Below, piece after piece: positions 1-6,186 of a stretch of DNA of 7,647 bases (its first letter is position 1; the number at the start of each line of letters is the position of its first letter). The notes under the pieces are model-generated. The model was not told the origin of the DNA. It saw only the letters and a list, made by a program, of their open reading frames with translations, and did not search any database. Source of the DNA: Actinomycetes bacterium (GTDB lineage: Bacteria > Actinomycetota > Actinomycetes > Propionibacteriales > Nocardioidaceae); NCBI GenBank assembly GCA_029779385.1, contig JAKPAQ010000365.1, positions 1 to 7,647 of the forward strand. Direction: 5' to 3'. The position numbers and the translations under genes are program-made.

Positions 1-739
<739 letters not shown>

Positions 740-741
<2 letters not shown>

Positions 742-1219
742 AGGTGGTGGGTGATTTCGTGGAGACCTTGGGGCTGGTCTCGGTGGCTTTCGAGGCTGCG
801 GTTGCAGCGCAGTTTGGGCAGTAGCCCCAGTAGACGACCTCGGCCTCGTCGATGACGAAACCGTGACTGTGGCTTGGGCTCAGGCAGGGCGCCTCGCCGA
901 CGGCGCAGTCAATGTCGGCGATCTGGCCGCAACCGCGACAGATCACGTGATGATGGTTGTCGCCGGTACGAGTTTCGTAGCGCGCCGGCGATCCGGCCGG
1001 TTCGATACAGCGAACGACCCCGGCGTCGGTGAGCGCGTGCAGTGCGTCGTAGACCGCCTGGTGGGACAGTTTGGGGATCGTCTGGCGAGCGCCGTCGATG
1101 ATTTCGTTGGTGTCGGCGTGCGGATGCGTGTTGACGGCAGTTAGGACAGCGGTGCGCTGTTTGGTCACTCGAAGGCCCGCGTCGCGGATGGCCGCGGCGA
1201 CGTCGAGGTTGGTGAGCAT
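740..1219 (-). CDS. furA: Fur-family metalloregulator FurA, repressor of the furA-katG operon
   Basis: Predicted 159-residue DNA-binding repressor of the Fur superfamily that in mycobacteria represses its own operon with katG and is relieved by oxidants. An N-terminal winged helix is seen, with the recognition part near residues 52-70 (SHQAVYDALHALTDAGVVR) and the wing SPARYETR at 77-84. The dimerisation domain carries metal ligands: His89-91 (DNHHHVIC), Cys94 and Cys97 (CRGC), and Cys134 and Cys137 (CPNC) for structural zinc. The stretch DIDCAVGEAPCL is almost identical to what I recall of M. tuberculosis FurA. A Ser/Thr/Lys-rich tail of about 20 residues follows. The gene is upstream of katG on the same strand. 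Its ATG (1217-1219) lies 7 nt after a likely -10 element, so translation may start on a leaderless mRNA, although an AGGTGG stretch nearby could also act as a ribosome site. Family certain; paralogue (FurA rather than Zur or PerR) supported by the katG neighbour. Confidence 0.95.
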
Positions 1220-1225
1220 AACTCC

Positions 1226-1253
1226 ACCTTAGCCCTTTTCTTGAATGAATCAA
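1226..1253 (-). promoter_or_regulatory. furA-katG promoter (-35 TTGATT, -10 TAAGGT)
   Basis: On the minus strand TTGATT (1248-1253) and TAAGGT (1226-1231) are separated by 16 bp. The -10 ends 6 nt before the furA ATG, so the start site would fall on or beside the start codon and the transcript would be leaderless, as reported for mycobacterial furA. The -35 lies within the inverted repeat, so a bound repressor would block RNA polymerase. Assignment is by eye. Confidence 0.55.
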
Positions 1254-1257
1254 GAAA
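1237..1257. promoter_or_regulatory. Probable FurA operator, 8-bp inverted repeat
   Basis: TTTCTTGA and TCAAGAAA form perfect 8-bp arms around a 5-bp AT-rich centre. On the minus strand the site continues into AGAAAAGGG, which matches, as I recall it, the AT-rich element bound by FurA just upstream of mycobacterial furA (TCTTGAC...AGAAAAGGG). It covers the furA -35 and is about 107 bp upstream of kynU. Binding by FurA is inferred. Confidence 0.6.
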
Positions 1258-1350
1258 GGCAAGCCTATGGTTGGTGAAAATTGGGTGGTGTTCTTTGGCC
1301 TTTGCTGGTGCCGATCTGCTGAGCCGGTGCGATGCTGGTGGATCAACACT

Positions 1351-1358
1351 GGAAGGGA
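1351..1358 (+). promoter_or_regulatory. Ribosome binding site deciding the kynU start
   Basis: GGAAGGGA is 5 nt before the ATG at 1364. No comparable purine tract precedes the more upstream in-frame ATG at 1241, so this site decides between the two starts. Confidence 0.7.
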
Positions 1359-1363
1359 CCCAG

Positions 1364-2596
1364 ATGGCCAACCCCGCAGACCTCGATCTGACTGAACTCG
1401 ACCGCGAGGCTCGCGAACTCGATGCCCAAGACCCGCTGGCCGAGTTCGCCTCCGAGTTCGTTCGGCCGGCGAGCGTCCTGGCGTACCTAGACGGGAACTC
1501 GCTCGGGCGCCCACTCAAATCAACCGGCGAACAGTACCGCCAGTTCGTCGAAGTCGAGTGGGGCGAGCGGCTCATCCGGTCGTGGGACGAGCGCTGGTTC
1601 GAACGTCCGCTGGAAGTGGGGGACCGTATCGGCCACTTGGTGTTGGGTGCAGCTGCGGGACAAACCGCGGTCGCGGACTCCACCACCGTGTTGCTCTACA
1701 AGATGGTGCGCGCCGGTGTTGCCCTCGGCGGTGACCGCAGCGAAATCGTGGTCGACACCGAGAACTTTCCCACCGACCGGTACATCGTTGAAGCAGTTGC
1801 CGCCGAACGCTGCTTGACCGTCCGCTGGCTTGAACCAGACCCGGCCACCGGCGTCACAGCCGACGAAGTTCAGGGCGCCATCTCGGAGAAAACGGCGCTC
1901 GTAGTCCTTAGTCACGTGTCCTACAAGTCGGCCTACATTGCCGACCTGCAGGCCATCACCGCCGCCGTCCACGAAGTCGGCGCACTGATCCTGTGGGACC
2001 TGTGCCACTCGGTGGGAGTCGTCGAAGTCGACCTCGACGCCGCCGACGTCGACCTGGCGGTGGGTTGCACCTACAAGTACCTCAACGGCGGGCCGGGATC
2101 GCCGGCATTCGGCTACGTCGCTAAGCGACTCCAAGATGACTTCAGTCAACCGATCAGCGGCTGGATGGGCCACCAGGACCCGTTCGCGATGGGGCCCGGT
2201 TATCGCCCCTCAACCGGAATCCGCCGCGTGTTGAGCGGGACGCCAAACATCTTGGGGATGCTGCCATTGGTGGGCATGCTCGACCTGATCGAAAGCGCCG
2301 GACTCGACCGAATCCGAGCCAAGTCGATCCAGTTGACCGACTTCGTGATTCGGGCCGCGGACACCTATCTGCCGCAGGTGACGGTGGCATCACCGCGGGC
2401 GGCGAGCGAGCGCGGCGGGCACGTCCTGCTGATGCACCCCGACATGCGCCGGATCGTCGCCGACCTCTGGGAAATCGGCATCATCCCTGACTTCCGCAAC
2501 CCGAATGGACTCCGGGCGGGGCTTTCGCCGCTGTCGACTACGTTCGCCGAGGTTGCGCTCGCGGTTCGCCACCTGCAGGCCCGATTGGTCGACTGA
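1364..2596 (+). CDS. kynU: Kynureninase
   Basis: PLP-dependent cytoplasmic enzyme that splits L-kynurenine to anthranilate and L-alanine (or 3-hydroxykynurenine to 3-hydroxyanthranilate) in tryptophan degradation. The 410 residues match the family length. Marks: YLDGNSLGRP near residues 41-50, ENFPTDRY at 133-140, LSHVSYKSA at 182-190, WDLCHSVG at 211-218 with Asp212 and His215 near the cofactor ring, and TYKYLNGGPGSPAFGYV at 236-252, where Lys238 should form the Schiff base with PLP; SGWMGH follows. The start at 1364 is chosen because GGAAGGGA (1351-1358) lies 5 nt upstream; the frame extends 41 codons further, but that part lacks family similarity and overlaps the operator. It is followed 68 bp later by ald on the same strand. 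No tryptophan dioxygenase or formamidase gene is present here, so the kynurenine source is unknown. Confidence 0.95.
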   Translation: MANPADLDLTELDREARELDAQDPLAEFASEFVRPASVLAYLDGNSLGRPLKSTGEQYRQFVEVEWGERLIRSWDERWFERPLEVGDRIGHLVLGAAAGQTAVADSTTVLLYKMVRAGVALGGDRSEIVVDTENFPTDRYIVEAVAAERCLTVRWLEPDPATGVTADEVQGAISEKTALVVLSHVSYKSAYIADLQAITAAVHEVGALILWDLCHSVGVVEVDLDAADVDLAVGCTYKYLNGGPGSPAFGYVAKRLQDDFSQPISGWMGHQDPFAMGPGYRPSTGIRRVLSGTPNILGMLPLVGMLDLIESAGLDRIRAKSIQLTDFVIRAADTYLPQVTVASPRAASERGGHVLLMHPDMRRIVADLWEIGIIPDFRNPNGLRAGLSPLSTTFAEVALAVRHLQARLVD

Positions 2597-2664
2597 GTAA
2601 CGCCAAAGCAAGCGAATCGACCTAAGCGGGTGTTGAATCGAAAGGGCCAATCCAAGGAGTCCTG

Positions 2665-3795
2665 ATGTCGACGATTGCGATCCCCAAAGTGGTCAAAAAC
2701 AACGAATTTCGGGTAGCGATCACGCCGATTGGGGTGCGCGAACTCGTGGCCCGATCTCATGAGGTGGTGGTCGAGTCTGGCGCCGGCGTGGGGTCACAGA
2801 TCAGCGACGAGCAGTACCTCGCGGCGGGTGCGCGGATCGCGCCGGACGCCGACTCGACTTGGGGTGCGGCCGACGTCGTGCTCAAAGTAAAGGAGCCGAT
2901 CGAGTCCGAATACGGTTTCCTGCGACCGGGGCTGACCCTGTTCACCTACCTGCATCTGGCCGCCGAGAAGAGACTTGCCAAAGAGTTGCTCGCCAAGCAG
3001 GTGACCGCGATCGCTTATGAGACGGTGCAGCCGTCGCCCGGGTTCCTGCCGCTGCTTTATCCGATGTCCGAAATCGCCGGCTGTCTGGCGCCCCAAGTCG
3101 GTGCGCATGCCCTGCTCAAGGCCGAGGGCGGGCGAGGGGTGCTGCTCGGCGGGGTCGGCGGTGTCGCGAACGCGCGAGTAGTCATCATCGGTGCCGGAGT
3201 TTCCGGGCAGAACGCGGCCAATATTGCGCTCGGGATGGGCGCAGACGTGACGCTGCTGGACACGGATCTGACCAAACTGCGAATGTCGTTCTGGCGTTAC
3301 AACAACCGCGTCCACGGGCTCGCGTCTTCGCAGCTGGTGATCGAGGAGCAGGTGCGCGACGCCGACCTAGTGATCGGTTCGGTACTGATTCCGGGAGCGG
3401 CCGCACCCAAACTCGTCACGAACGAACTGGTCTCGCAGATGAAGCCCGGATCGGTGCTGGTTGATATTGCCGTCGATCAGGGTGGCTGCTTCGAGGACAC
3501 GCGGCCGACCACCCACGACGACCCGACGTTCCGGGTGCACAACTCGACGTTCTACTGCGTGGCGAACATGCCCGGCGCGGTCCCGAACACCTCCACCTAT
3601 GCGCTGACGAACGCGACCCTGCCGTATGTACTGCGCCTGGCCGACCACGGCTGGAAGGGTGCCTGCCGAGCCGACCCGGCCATGGCCCTTGGCCTCAACA
3701 CCCACGGCGGCCAACTCGCCAATCTCGCAGTCGGAGCCGCCACGTCGATTCCGGCGGTTTCCGCAACCGAGTTGCTGGGTGTGGATTCGCACTGA
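2665..3795 (+). CDS. ald: Alanine dehydrogenase (NAD-dependent)
   Basis: Catalyses the reversible oxidative deamination of L-alanine to pyruvate and ammonia with NAD+, in the cytoplasm. At 376 residues it has the normal family length (about 370). The N-terminal substrate domain shows EFRVAITP (Arg16), VLKVKEP (Lys76) and FTYLHLAA (His97), matching by order Arg15, Lys75 and His96 of M. tuberculosis Ald. The Rossmann part has [14 protein letters not shown] (172-185) and VTLLDTD, whose Asp199 fits NAD preference. Asp271 in [12 protein letters not shown] is the equivalent of catalytic Asp270. [20 protein letters not shown] is a family signature. The helix at about 205-216 ([13 protein letters not shown]) differs from the version I recall in mycobacteria. 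AAGGAG (2654-2659) lies 5 nt before ATG. Being behind kynU suggests use of alanine released by kynureninase. No AldR-type regulator is adjacent. The related lysine-oxoglutarate reductase and PntA families are excluded by these motifs. Confidence 0.96.
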   Translation: MSTIAIPKVVKNNEFRVAITPIGVRELVARSHEVVVESGAGVGSQISDEQYLAAGARIAPDADSTWGAADVVLKVKEPIESEYGFLRPGLTLFTYLHLAAEKRLAKELLAKQVTAIAYETVQPSPGFLPLLYPMSEIAGCLAPQVGAHALLKAEGGRGVLLGGVGGVANARVVIIGAGVSGQNAANIALGMGADVTLLDTDLTKLRMSFWRYNNRVHGLASSQLVIEEQVRDADLVIGSVLIPGAAAPKLVTNELVSQMKPGSVLVDIAVDQGGCFEDTRPTTHDDPTFRVHNSTFYCVANMPGAVPNTSTYALTNATLPYVLRLADHGWKGACRADPAMALGLNTHGGQLANLAVGAATSIPAVSATELLGVDSH

Positions 3796-3808
3796 GAGCT
3801 ATTTTTGT

Positions 3809-3827
3809 CCGGGAGCCAAACTTCCGG
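3809..3827 (+). terminator. Weak hairpin after ald
   Basis: CCGGGAG and CTTCCGG pair over 7 bp with one G-U pair around a 5-nt loop, 14 bases after the ald stop. No T tract follows, so it is at best a U-less actinobacterial-type terminator. Confidence 0.3.
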
Positions 3828-3865
3828 CTGGCGCCGCACAACCATAAAACTAAAAGAAAAACCTA

Positions 3866-3894
3866 TTGACCTCGAACAGATGTTCGACTAGGTT
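3866..3894 (+). promoter_or_regulatory. Promoter of the HNH/DUF222 gene (-35 TTGACC, -10 TAGGTT)
   Basis: TTGACC (3866-3871) and TAGGTT (3889-3894) are exactly 17 bp apart. An A-rich stretch (3841-3862) lies upstream and could act as an UP-like element. The -10 ends 6 nt before the ATG at 3901, so the mRNA should be leaderless. The hexamer TAGGTT is repeated directly at 3895-3900; only the first copy has the right spacing. Confidence 0.7.
3872..3887. promoter_or_regulatory. LexA (SOS) box
   Basis: TCGAACAGATGTTCGA has perfect 6-bp arms around a 4-bp centre and fits the CGAAC-N4-GTTCG consensus of Bacillus and mycobacterial LexA. It fills the spacer between -35 and -10, so bound LexA would exclude RNA polymerase. 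This predicts that the downstream gene is induced by DNA damage. Confidence 0.85.
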
Positions 3895-3900
3895 TAGGTT

Positions 3901-5223
3901 ATGAATTCCGATCCGCGGCTCGCCGAATCGTGGCTGAGTGGCGCCCCCGAGTCGCTTGACGCGGTGCGGGCCGCGGATCTGGATTTACTTAGCGCCGAAG
4001 AGTTGGTTCGGTTTGCTGCTCACGGTCAGGCGATCGTTCGAGCAGCTCAAGCGATGTGTCTAGCGTTAACTTCTGCGGGTGCGCGTAAAGATGCGCATAA
4101 GGCGGCTGGGGCGGGGTCGATGGCGTCGCTGGTGGCGGCGGAGGCTGGGTTGTCTCGTCGGGGTGCGGCGCGGCATCTTCGGTTGGCTCGCCAGTTGGAT
4201 GAGTCGCCGTTGCTGGCTGAACAGTTGTCTAAACCTGGGATGAGTACTGAAAAGGCTGCCGTGGTCGCCAAGGCCCTCGACGACCTGCCGATCGACCTTT
4301 CGGCGGCTGAACGGTCCGCCGTCGAAACTGACTTGGCTGAAGCAGCTCCGGGGATGTTGTTGGAGCAACTCCAGCACAAGGCCAGGCGTGCGGTTGAGGT
4401 CGTGGACCGCGAACGCGCCGACCGGATCGAAAACCAAGAGTTGGTTCGCCAAGAAGAAGCCGCAGTCCAGTCGGCCGAGTTCTGGATGACCCGACCTGAC
4501 GAACAAGGCATGGTCAAAGGCGGGTTCGTAGTTGACGCGTTGACCGCCGACATTCTCCGGTCCGCGTTAGAAGCAAAAACCAGTCCACGTCGACGAAGTG
4601 AGAATCTCGATACCGACACTGGTGAACTGACTTTCGAAGACGCGACCTTAGATACACCGCCGTCCTATAAGGAGCGGGCCGGGAATGCGTTCGCTGACCT
4701 ACTGCGTCACCTGCCGACCGGCGAGTTCGGCAACCACGGCGGCGTCGCCGCCACCCTCCTGATCACGATCAGTGAAGACTCGCTGCGGGGCCGCTGCGAC
4801 ACTGCCGGCGTAACCGAACACGGCACACGAGTCTCGGCCAAGCAGTTACGCCAACTCGCTTGCGGTGCGGGCGTCCTGCCAGCCGTCCTCGGCACCGAAT
4901 CGCAAGTCCTCGACCTTGGGCGCACCCAACGACTCCACTCGCCGGCCCAACGCCGGGCCCTCGCCCACCGCGACCTCGGTTGCGCTTTCCCAGATTGCGA
5001 CCGGCCACCCGGTTGGACCGAAACCCACCACATCAAATCCTGGCTCCACGACGGAACAACTGATTTGGACAACGGGGTCCTACTCTGCGGGCACCACCAC
5101 CGGCAGGTTCACCATTCGGGTTGGCGAATCGAACTCAACTCCAGAGACAAGAGACCAGACTTCTACCCACCCGGCGCCAGCCAACCAAGACGCAACACCA
5201 GATACTGGCCACTCGCCGCCTAA
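3901..5223 (+). CDS. DUF222 and HNH nuclease domain protein (13E12-repeat-like)
   Basis: 440-residue protein with an N-terminal DUF222 region (about 20-300; helical, e.g. LSRRGAARHLRLARQLDE at 83-100) and a C-terminal HNH nuclease fold (about 355-410). The HNH part shows CAFPDCDRPP with Cys361 and Cys366, TETHHIKSW with His376 and His377, TDLDNGVLLC with Asn391 and Cys396, then GHHHRQVHHSGW with His398-400 and His404. The cysteines likely bind zinc and the His/Asn residues form the metal-dependent DNA-cleaving site; no inactivating change is apparent. The family is multicopy in actinobacteria and known as 13E12-repeat proteins in mycobacteria; the true substrate is unknown. Start: the ATG follows a good promoter by 6 nt and has no ribosome site, so leaderless initiation is expected. 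Its promoter holds a LexA box. Codons 61-120 use almost no C in third position, unlike the rest. It stands alone as a transcription unit, ending in a hairpin facing the tRNA gene. Confidence 0.93.
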   Translation: MNSDPRLAESWLSGAPESLDAVRAADLDLLSAEELVRFAAHGQAIVRAAQAMCLALTSAGARKDAHKAAGAGSMASLVAAEAGLSRRGAARHLRLARQLDESPLLAEQLSKPGMSTEKAAVVAKALDDLPIDLSAAERSAVETDLAEAAPGMLLEQLQHKARRAVEVVDRERADRIENQELVRQEEAAVQSAEFWMTRPDEQGMVKGGFVVDALTADILRSALEAKTSPRRRSENLDTDTGELTFEDATLDTPPSYKERAGNAFADLLRHLPTGEFGNHGGVAATLLITISEDSLRGRCDTAGVTEHGTRVSAKQLRQLACGAGVLPAVLGTESQVLDLGRTQRLHSPAQRRALAHRDLGCAFPDCDRPPGWTETHHIKSWLHDGTTDLDNGVLLCGHHHRQVHHSGWRIELNSRDKRPDFYPPGASQPRRNTRYWPLAA

Positions 5224-5239
5224 AAACCAAAAGAAATGA

Positions 5240-5264
5240 CGCGACATAGAGGAACTATGTCGCG
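5240..5264. terminator. Hairpin between convergent HNH gene and tRNA-Leu
   Basis: CGCGACATAG and CTATGTCGCG are perfect 10-bp arms around a 5-nt loop. It lies 16 bases after the HNH gene stop and 13 bases after the tRNA 3' end on the other strand. Read on the minus strand it is followed by TCATTTCTTTT, a loose T tract; on the plus strand no T tract follows. It probably serves as a terminator in both directions. Confidence 0.65.
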
Positions 5265-5277
5265 CCACATCAAAAAG

Positions 5278-5361
5278 TGCCGGTGACAGGACTTGAACCT
5301 GCACATCCCGAAAGACACCAGGACCTAAACCTGGCGCGTCTACCAATTCCGCCACACCGGC
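5278..5361 (-). tRNA. tRNA-Leu, anticodon UAG
   Basis: Reading the minus strand, an 84-nt cloverleaf starts GCCGGTG and ends CACCGGC plus discriminator A, giving a perfect 7-bp acceptor stem. The D arm contains AATTGGTAGAC; the anticodon stem CCAGG/CCTGG encloses TTTAGGT, with anticodon TAG at 5325-5327, reading CUN leucine codons. A long variable arm (GTCTTTCGGGAT) marks a class II tRNA, and the T arm has GGTTCAAGTCC. CCA is not encoded; the next bases are CTTTTTG, which could give partial termination before the 5240-5264 hairpin. The 5' end is only 10 bp from the bcp stop codon on the same strand, so it may be cotranscribed with bcp or use a promoter inside bcp. Confidence 0.96.
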
Positions 5362-5371
5362 AATGCAGGGA

Positions 5372-5842
5372 TCAGTCTAGACCCAAGTCCCTGCGCAGCT
5401 TCGCCACGTGTCCAGTTGCCTTCACGTTGTATTGAGCCAGCTCGATTTTTCCGGTCGGATCGATCACGAAAGTCGACCGGATGACACCCTGGACAACCTT
5501 GCCGTAAAGCTTCTTCTCGCCGAAGGCGCCGTACTCGGTCAACACTTCCTTCGCCGGATCCGAAAGCAGCGTGATCGTCAAACCGTCCCGCTCACGGAAC
5601 TTCGCCAACTTCTCTGGCTTATCGGGACTAATGCCCAACACCTCAAAGCCCTCGGCCTTCAACCGGTCTATCGAATCGGAGAAGTCACAAGCCTGCTTCG
5701 TGCAGCCTGGCGTCATCGCCGCCGGATAGAAGTAGACGATCACTCGACGGCCACGCAAATCCGAAAGCGTGACCTCCCTGCCATCGTCAGTTGGTAGCGT
5801 GAACTCTGGCGCAACGTCGCCGGTCTGCAATCGAGTCGTCAT
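5372..5842 (-). CDS. bcp: Thiol peroxidase of the BCP/PrxQ type
   Basis: Cytoplasmic peroxiredoxin that reduces hydrogen peroxide and organic hydroperoxides with electrons from thioredoxin. The 156 residues (from MTTRLQTGDVAPEF) match the family length. The active site PAAMTPGCTKQAC has peroxidatic Cys47 preceded by Pro40 and Thr44, and Cys52 five residues later as the atypical resolving cysteine, the PrxQ arrangement. Arg122 in GVIRSTFVID completes the usual Pro-Thr-Cys-Arg set. The start at 5842 is preferred over an in-frame ATG 11 codons upstream because family members begin at this point, and the longer start would overlap the -10 element and the divergent intergenic region. A weak AGGA lies 8 nt upstream. 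It is divergent from the DUF3618-like gene and followed by tRNA-Leu. Gene function is confident; the start moderately so. Confidence 0.94.
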   Translation of the reverse strand: MTTRLQTGDVAPEFTLPTDDGREVTLSDLRGRRVIVYFYPAAMTPGCTKQACDFSDSIDRLKAEGFEVLGISPDKPEKLAKFRERDGLTITLLSDPAKEVLTEYGAFGEKKLYGKVVQGVIRSTFVIDPTGKIELAQYNVKATGHVAKLRRDLGLD

Positions 5843-5888
5843 GGGCACTATCCTGACAAGACACGCGAAACGCAATGAAGGGACTCCC
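5843..5888. promoter_or_regulatory. Divergent promoter region of bcp and the DUF3618-like gene
   Basis: This 46-bp gap must hold both promoters. For bcp, TTGCGT (5870-5875, minus strand) and GATAGT (5847-5852) are 17 bp apart, with the -10 only 4 nt before the ATG, suggesting a very short or absent leader. For the plus strand I see only a -35-like CTGACA (5853-5858) and no matching -10. Confidence 0.45.
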
Positions 5889-6158
5889 GTGGCATCTGCG
5901 AAGTCGAACCCCTATGGGGAAACACCAGACGAACTCGCCGAGAGTATCGAGCAGACCCGTCAGCGACTCAGCGGAACCATCGACGAACTCGTCGATATGG
6001 TCAAACCCGCCAACATCGTCAAACGGCGAGTAGACCGGATAAAAGCCCATTTCGTTGACCCCCAGACCGGGCCGCGCTACGAAAACATCGTCCCGGCAGC
6101 AACCAAGACCGCCGGAGTCATCGTCGGCATAATCGTCCTACGCAGGCTGCTGCGGTAG
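5889..6158 (+). CDS. Small DUF3618-like protein with one C-terminal membrane segment
   Basis: 89-residue protein of unknown function starting at GTG. The N-terminal half contains DELAESIEQTRQRLSGTIDELVDMVKP (about residues 14-40), the amphipathic signature I associate with DUF3618, in which a helix with the I-x-x-T-R-x-x-L pattern precedes a short basic stretch (KRRVDRIKAH). The C-terminus, about residues 71-86 (ATKTAGVIVGIIVLRR), is a single hydrophobic segment ending in arginines, so the protein likely sits in the cytoplasmic membrane with the helix in the cytoplasm. The start is fixed by AAGGGA (5878-5883) 5 nt before GTG; the frame opens further upstream, but that part is antisense to bcp. 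It is divergent from bcp and 28 bp upstream of the FUSC-like gene. As I recall, a small membrane protein also stands beside bcp in M. tuberculosis (Rv2520c beside Rv2521). Confidence 0.8.
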   Translation: MASAKSNPYGETPDELAESIEQTRQRLSGTIDELVDMVKPANIVKRRVDRIKAHFVDPQTGPRYENIVPAATKTAGVIVGIIVLRRLLR

Positions 6159-6186
6159 CTGGCATTCGCAACCCAGCAGGCACACG

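Larger units (their letters stand above)
1220..1363. promoter_or_regulatory. Divergent control region between furA-katG and kynU
   Basis: This 144-bp gap separates the furA ATG from the kynU ATG, which point away from each other. It holds the furA promoter, the FurA-like inverted repeat, and presumably the kynU promoter. No convincing kynU -35/-10 pair is seen: TATGGT at 1266-1271 could serve as a -10, but the nearest -35-like TTGAAT (1241-1246) is 19 bp away and inside the operator. The frame of kynU is open upward to 1241, but that stretch is better read as leader. Confidence 0.6.

Noticed and set aside
1257..1267. AGGCAAGCCTA as a possible DtxR/IdeR iron box
   Set aside because: Only 4-bp arms match and the flanking half-site bases of the 19-bp iron box are missing.
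1241..1363. In-frame upstream extension of kynU from an ATG at 1241 (41 extra residues)
   Set aside because: The extension lies in the furA operator, has no ribosome site and no kynureninase-like sequence; the ATG at 1364 has GGAAGGGA 5 nt upstream and gives the usual length.
3889..3900. TAGGTTTAGGTT as a tandem repeat or iteron
   Set aside because: There are only two copies and the first is the -10 element of the promoter; no further copies stand nearby.
5080..5355. 91-codon minus-strand frame beginning MAELVDAPGLGPG
   Set aside because: It is the well-known false protein produced by translating a tRNA-Leu gene, and it runs on antisense through the HNH gene.
3796..5361. HNH gene next to a tRNA gene as an integrated mobile element
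   Set aside because: No integrase, no direct repeat of the tRNA 3' end and no other mobile genes were seen; the tRNA and HNH genes are separate convergent units.
5769..5888. Upstream extension of the DUF3618-like frame by 40 residues
   Set aside because: It is antisense to the 5' end of bcp; the GTG at 5889 has AAGGGA at 5 nt and the family signature starts soon after.
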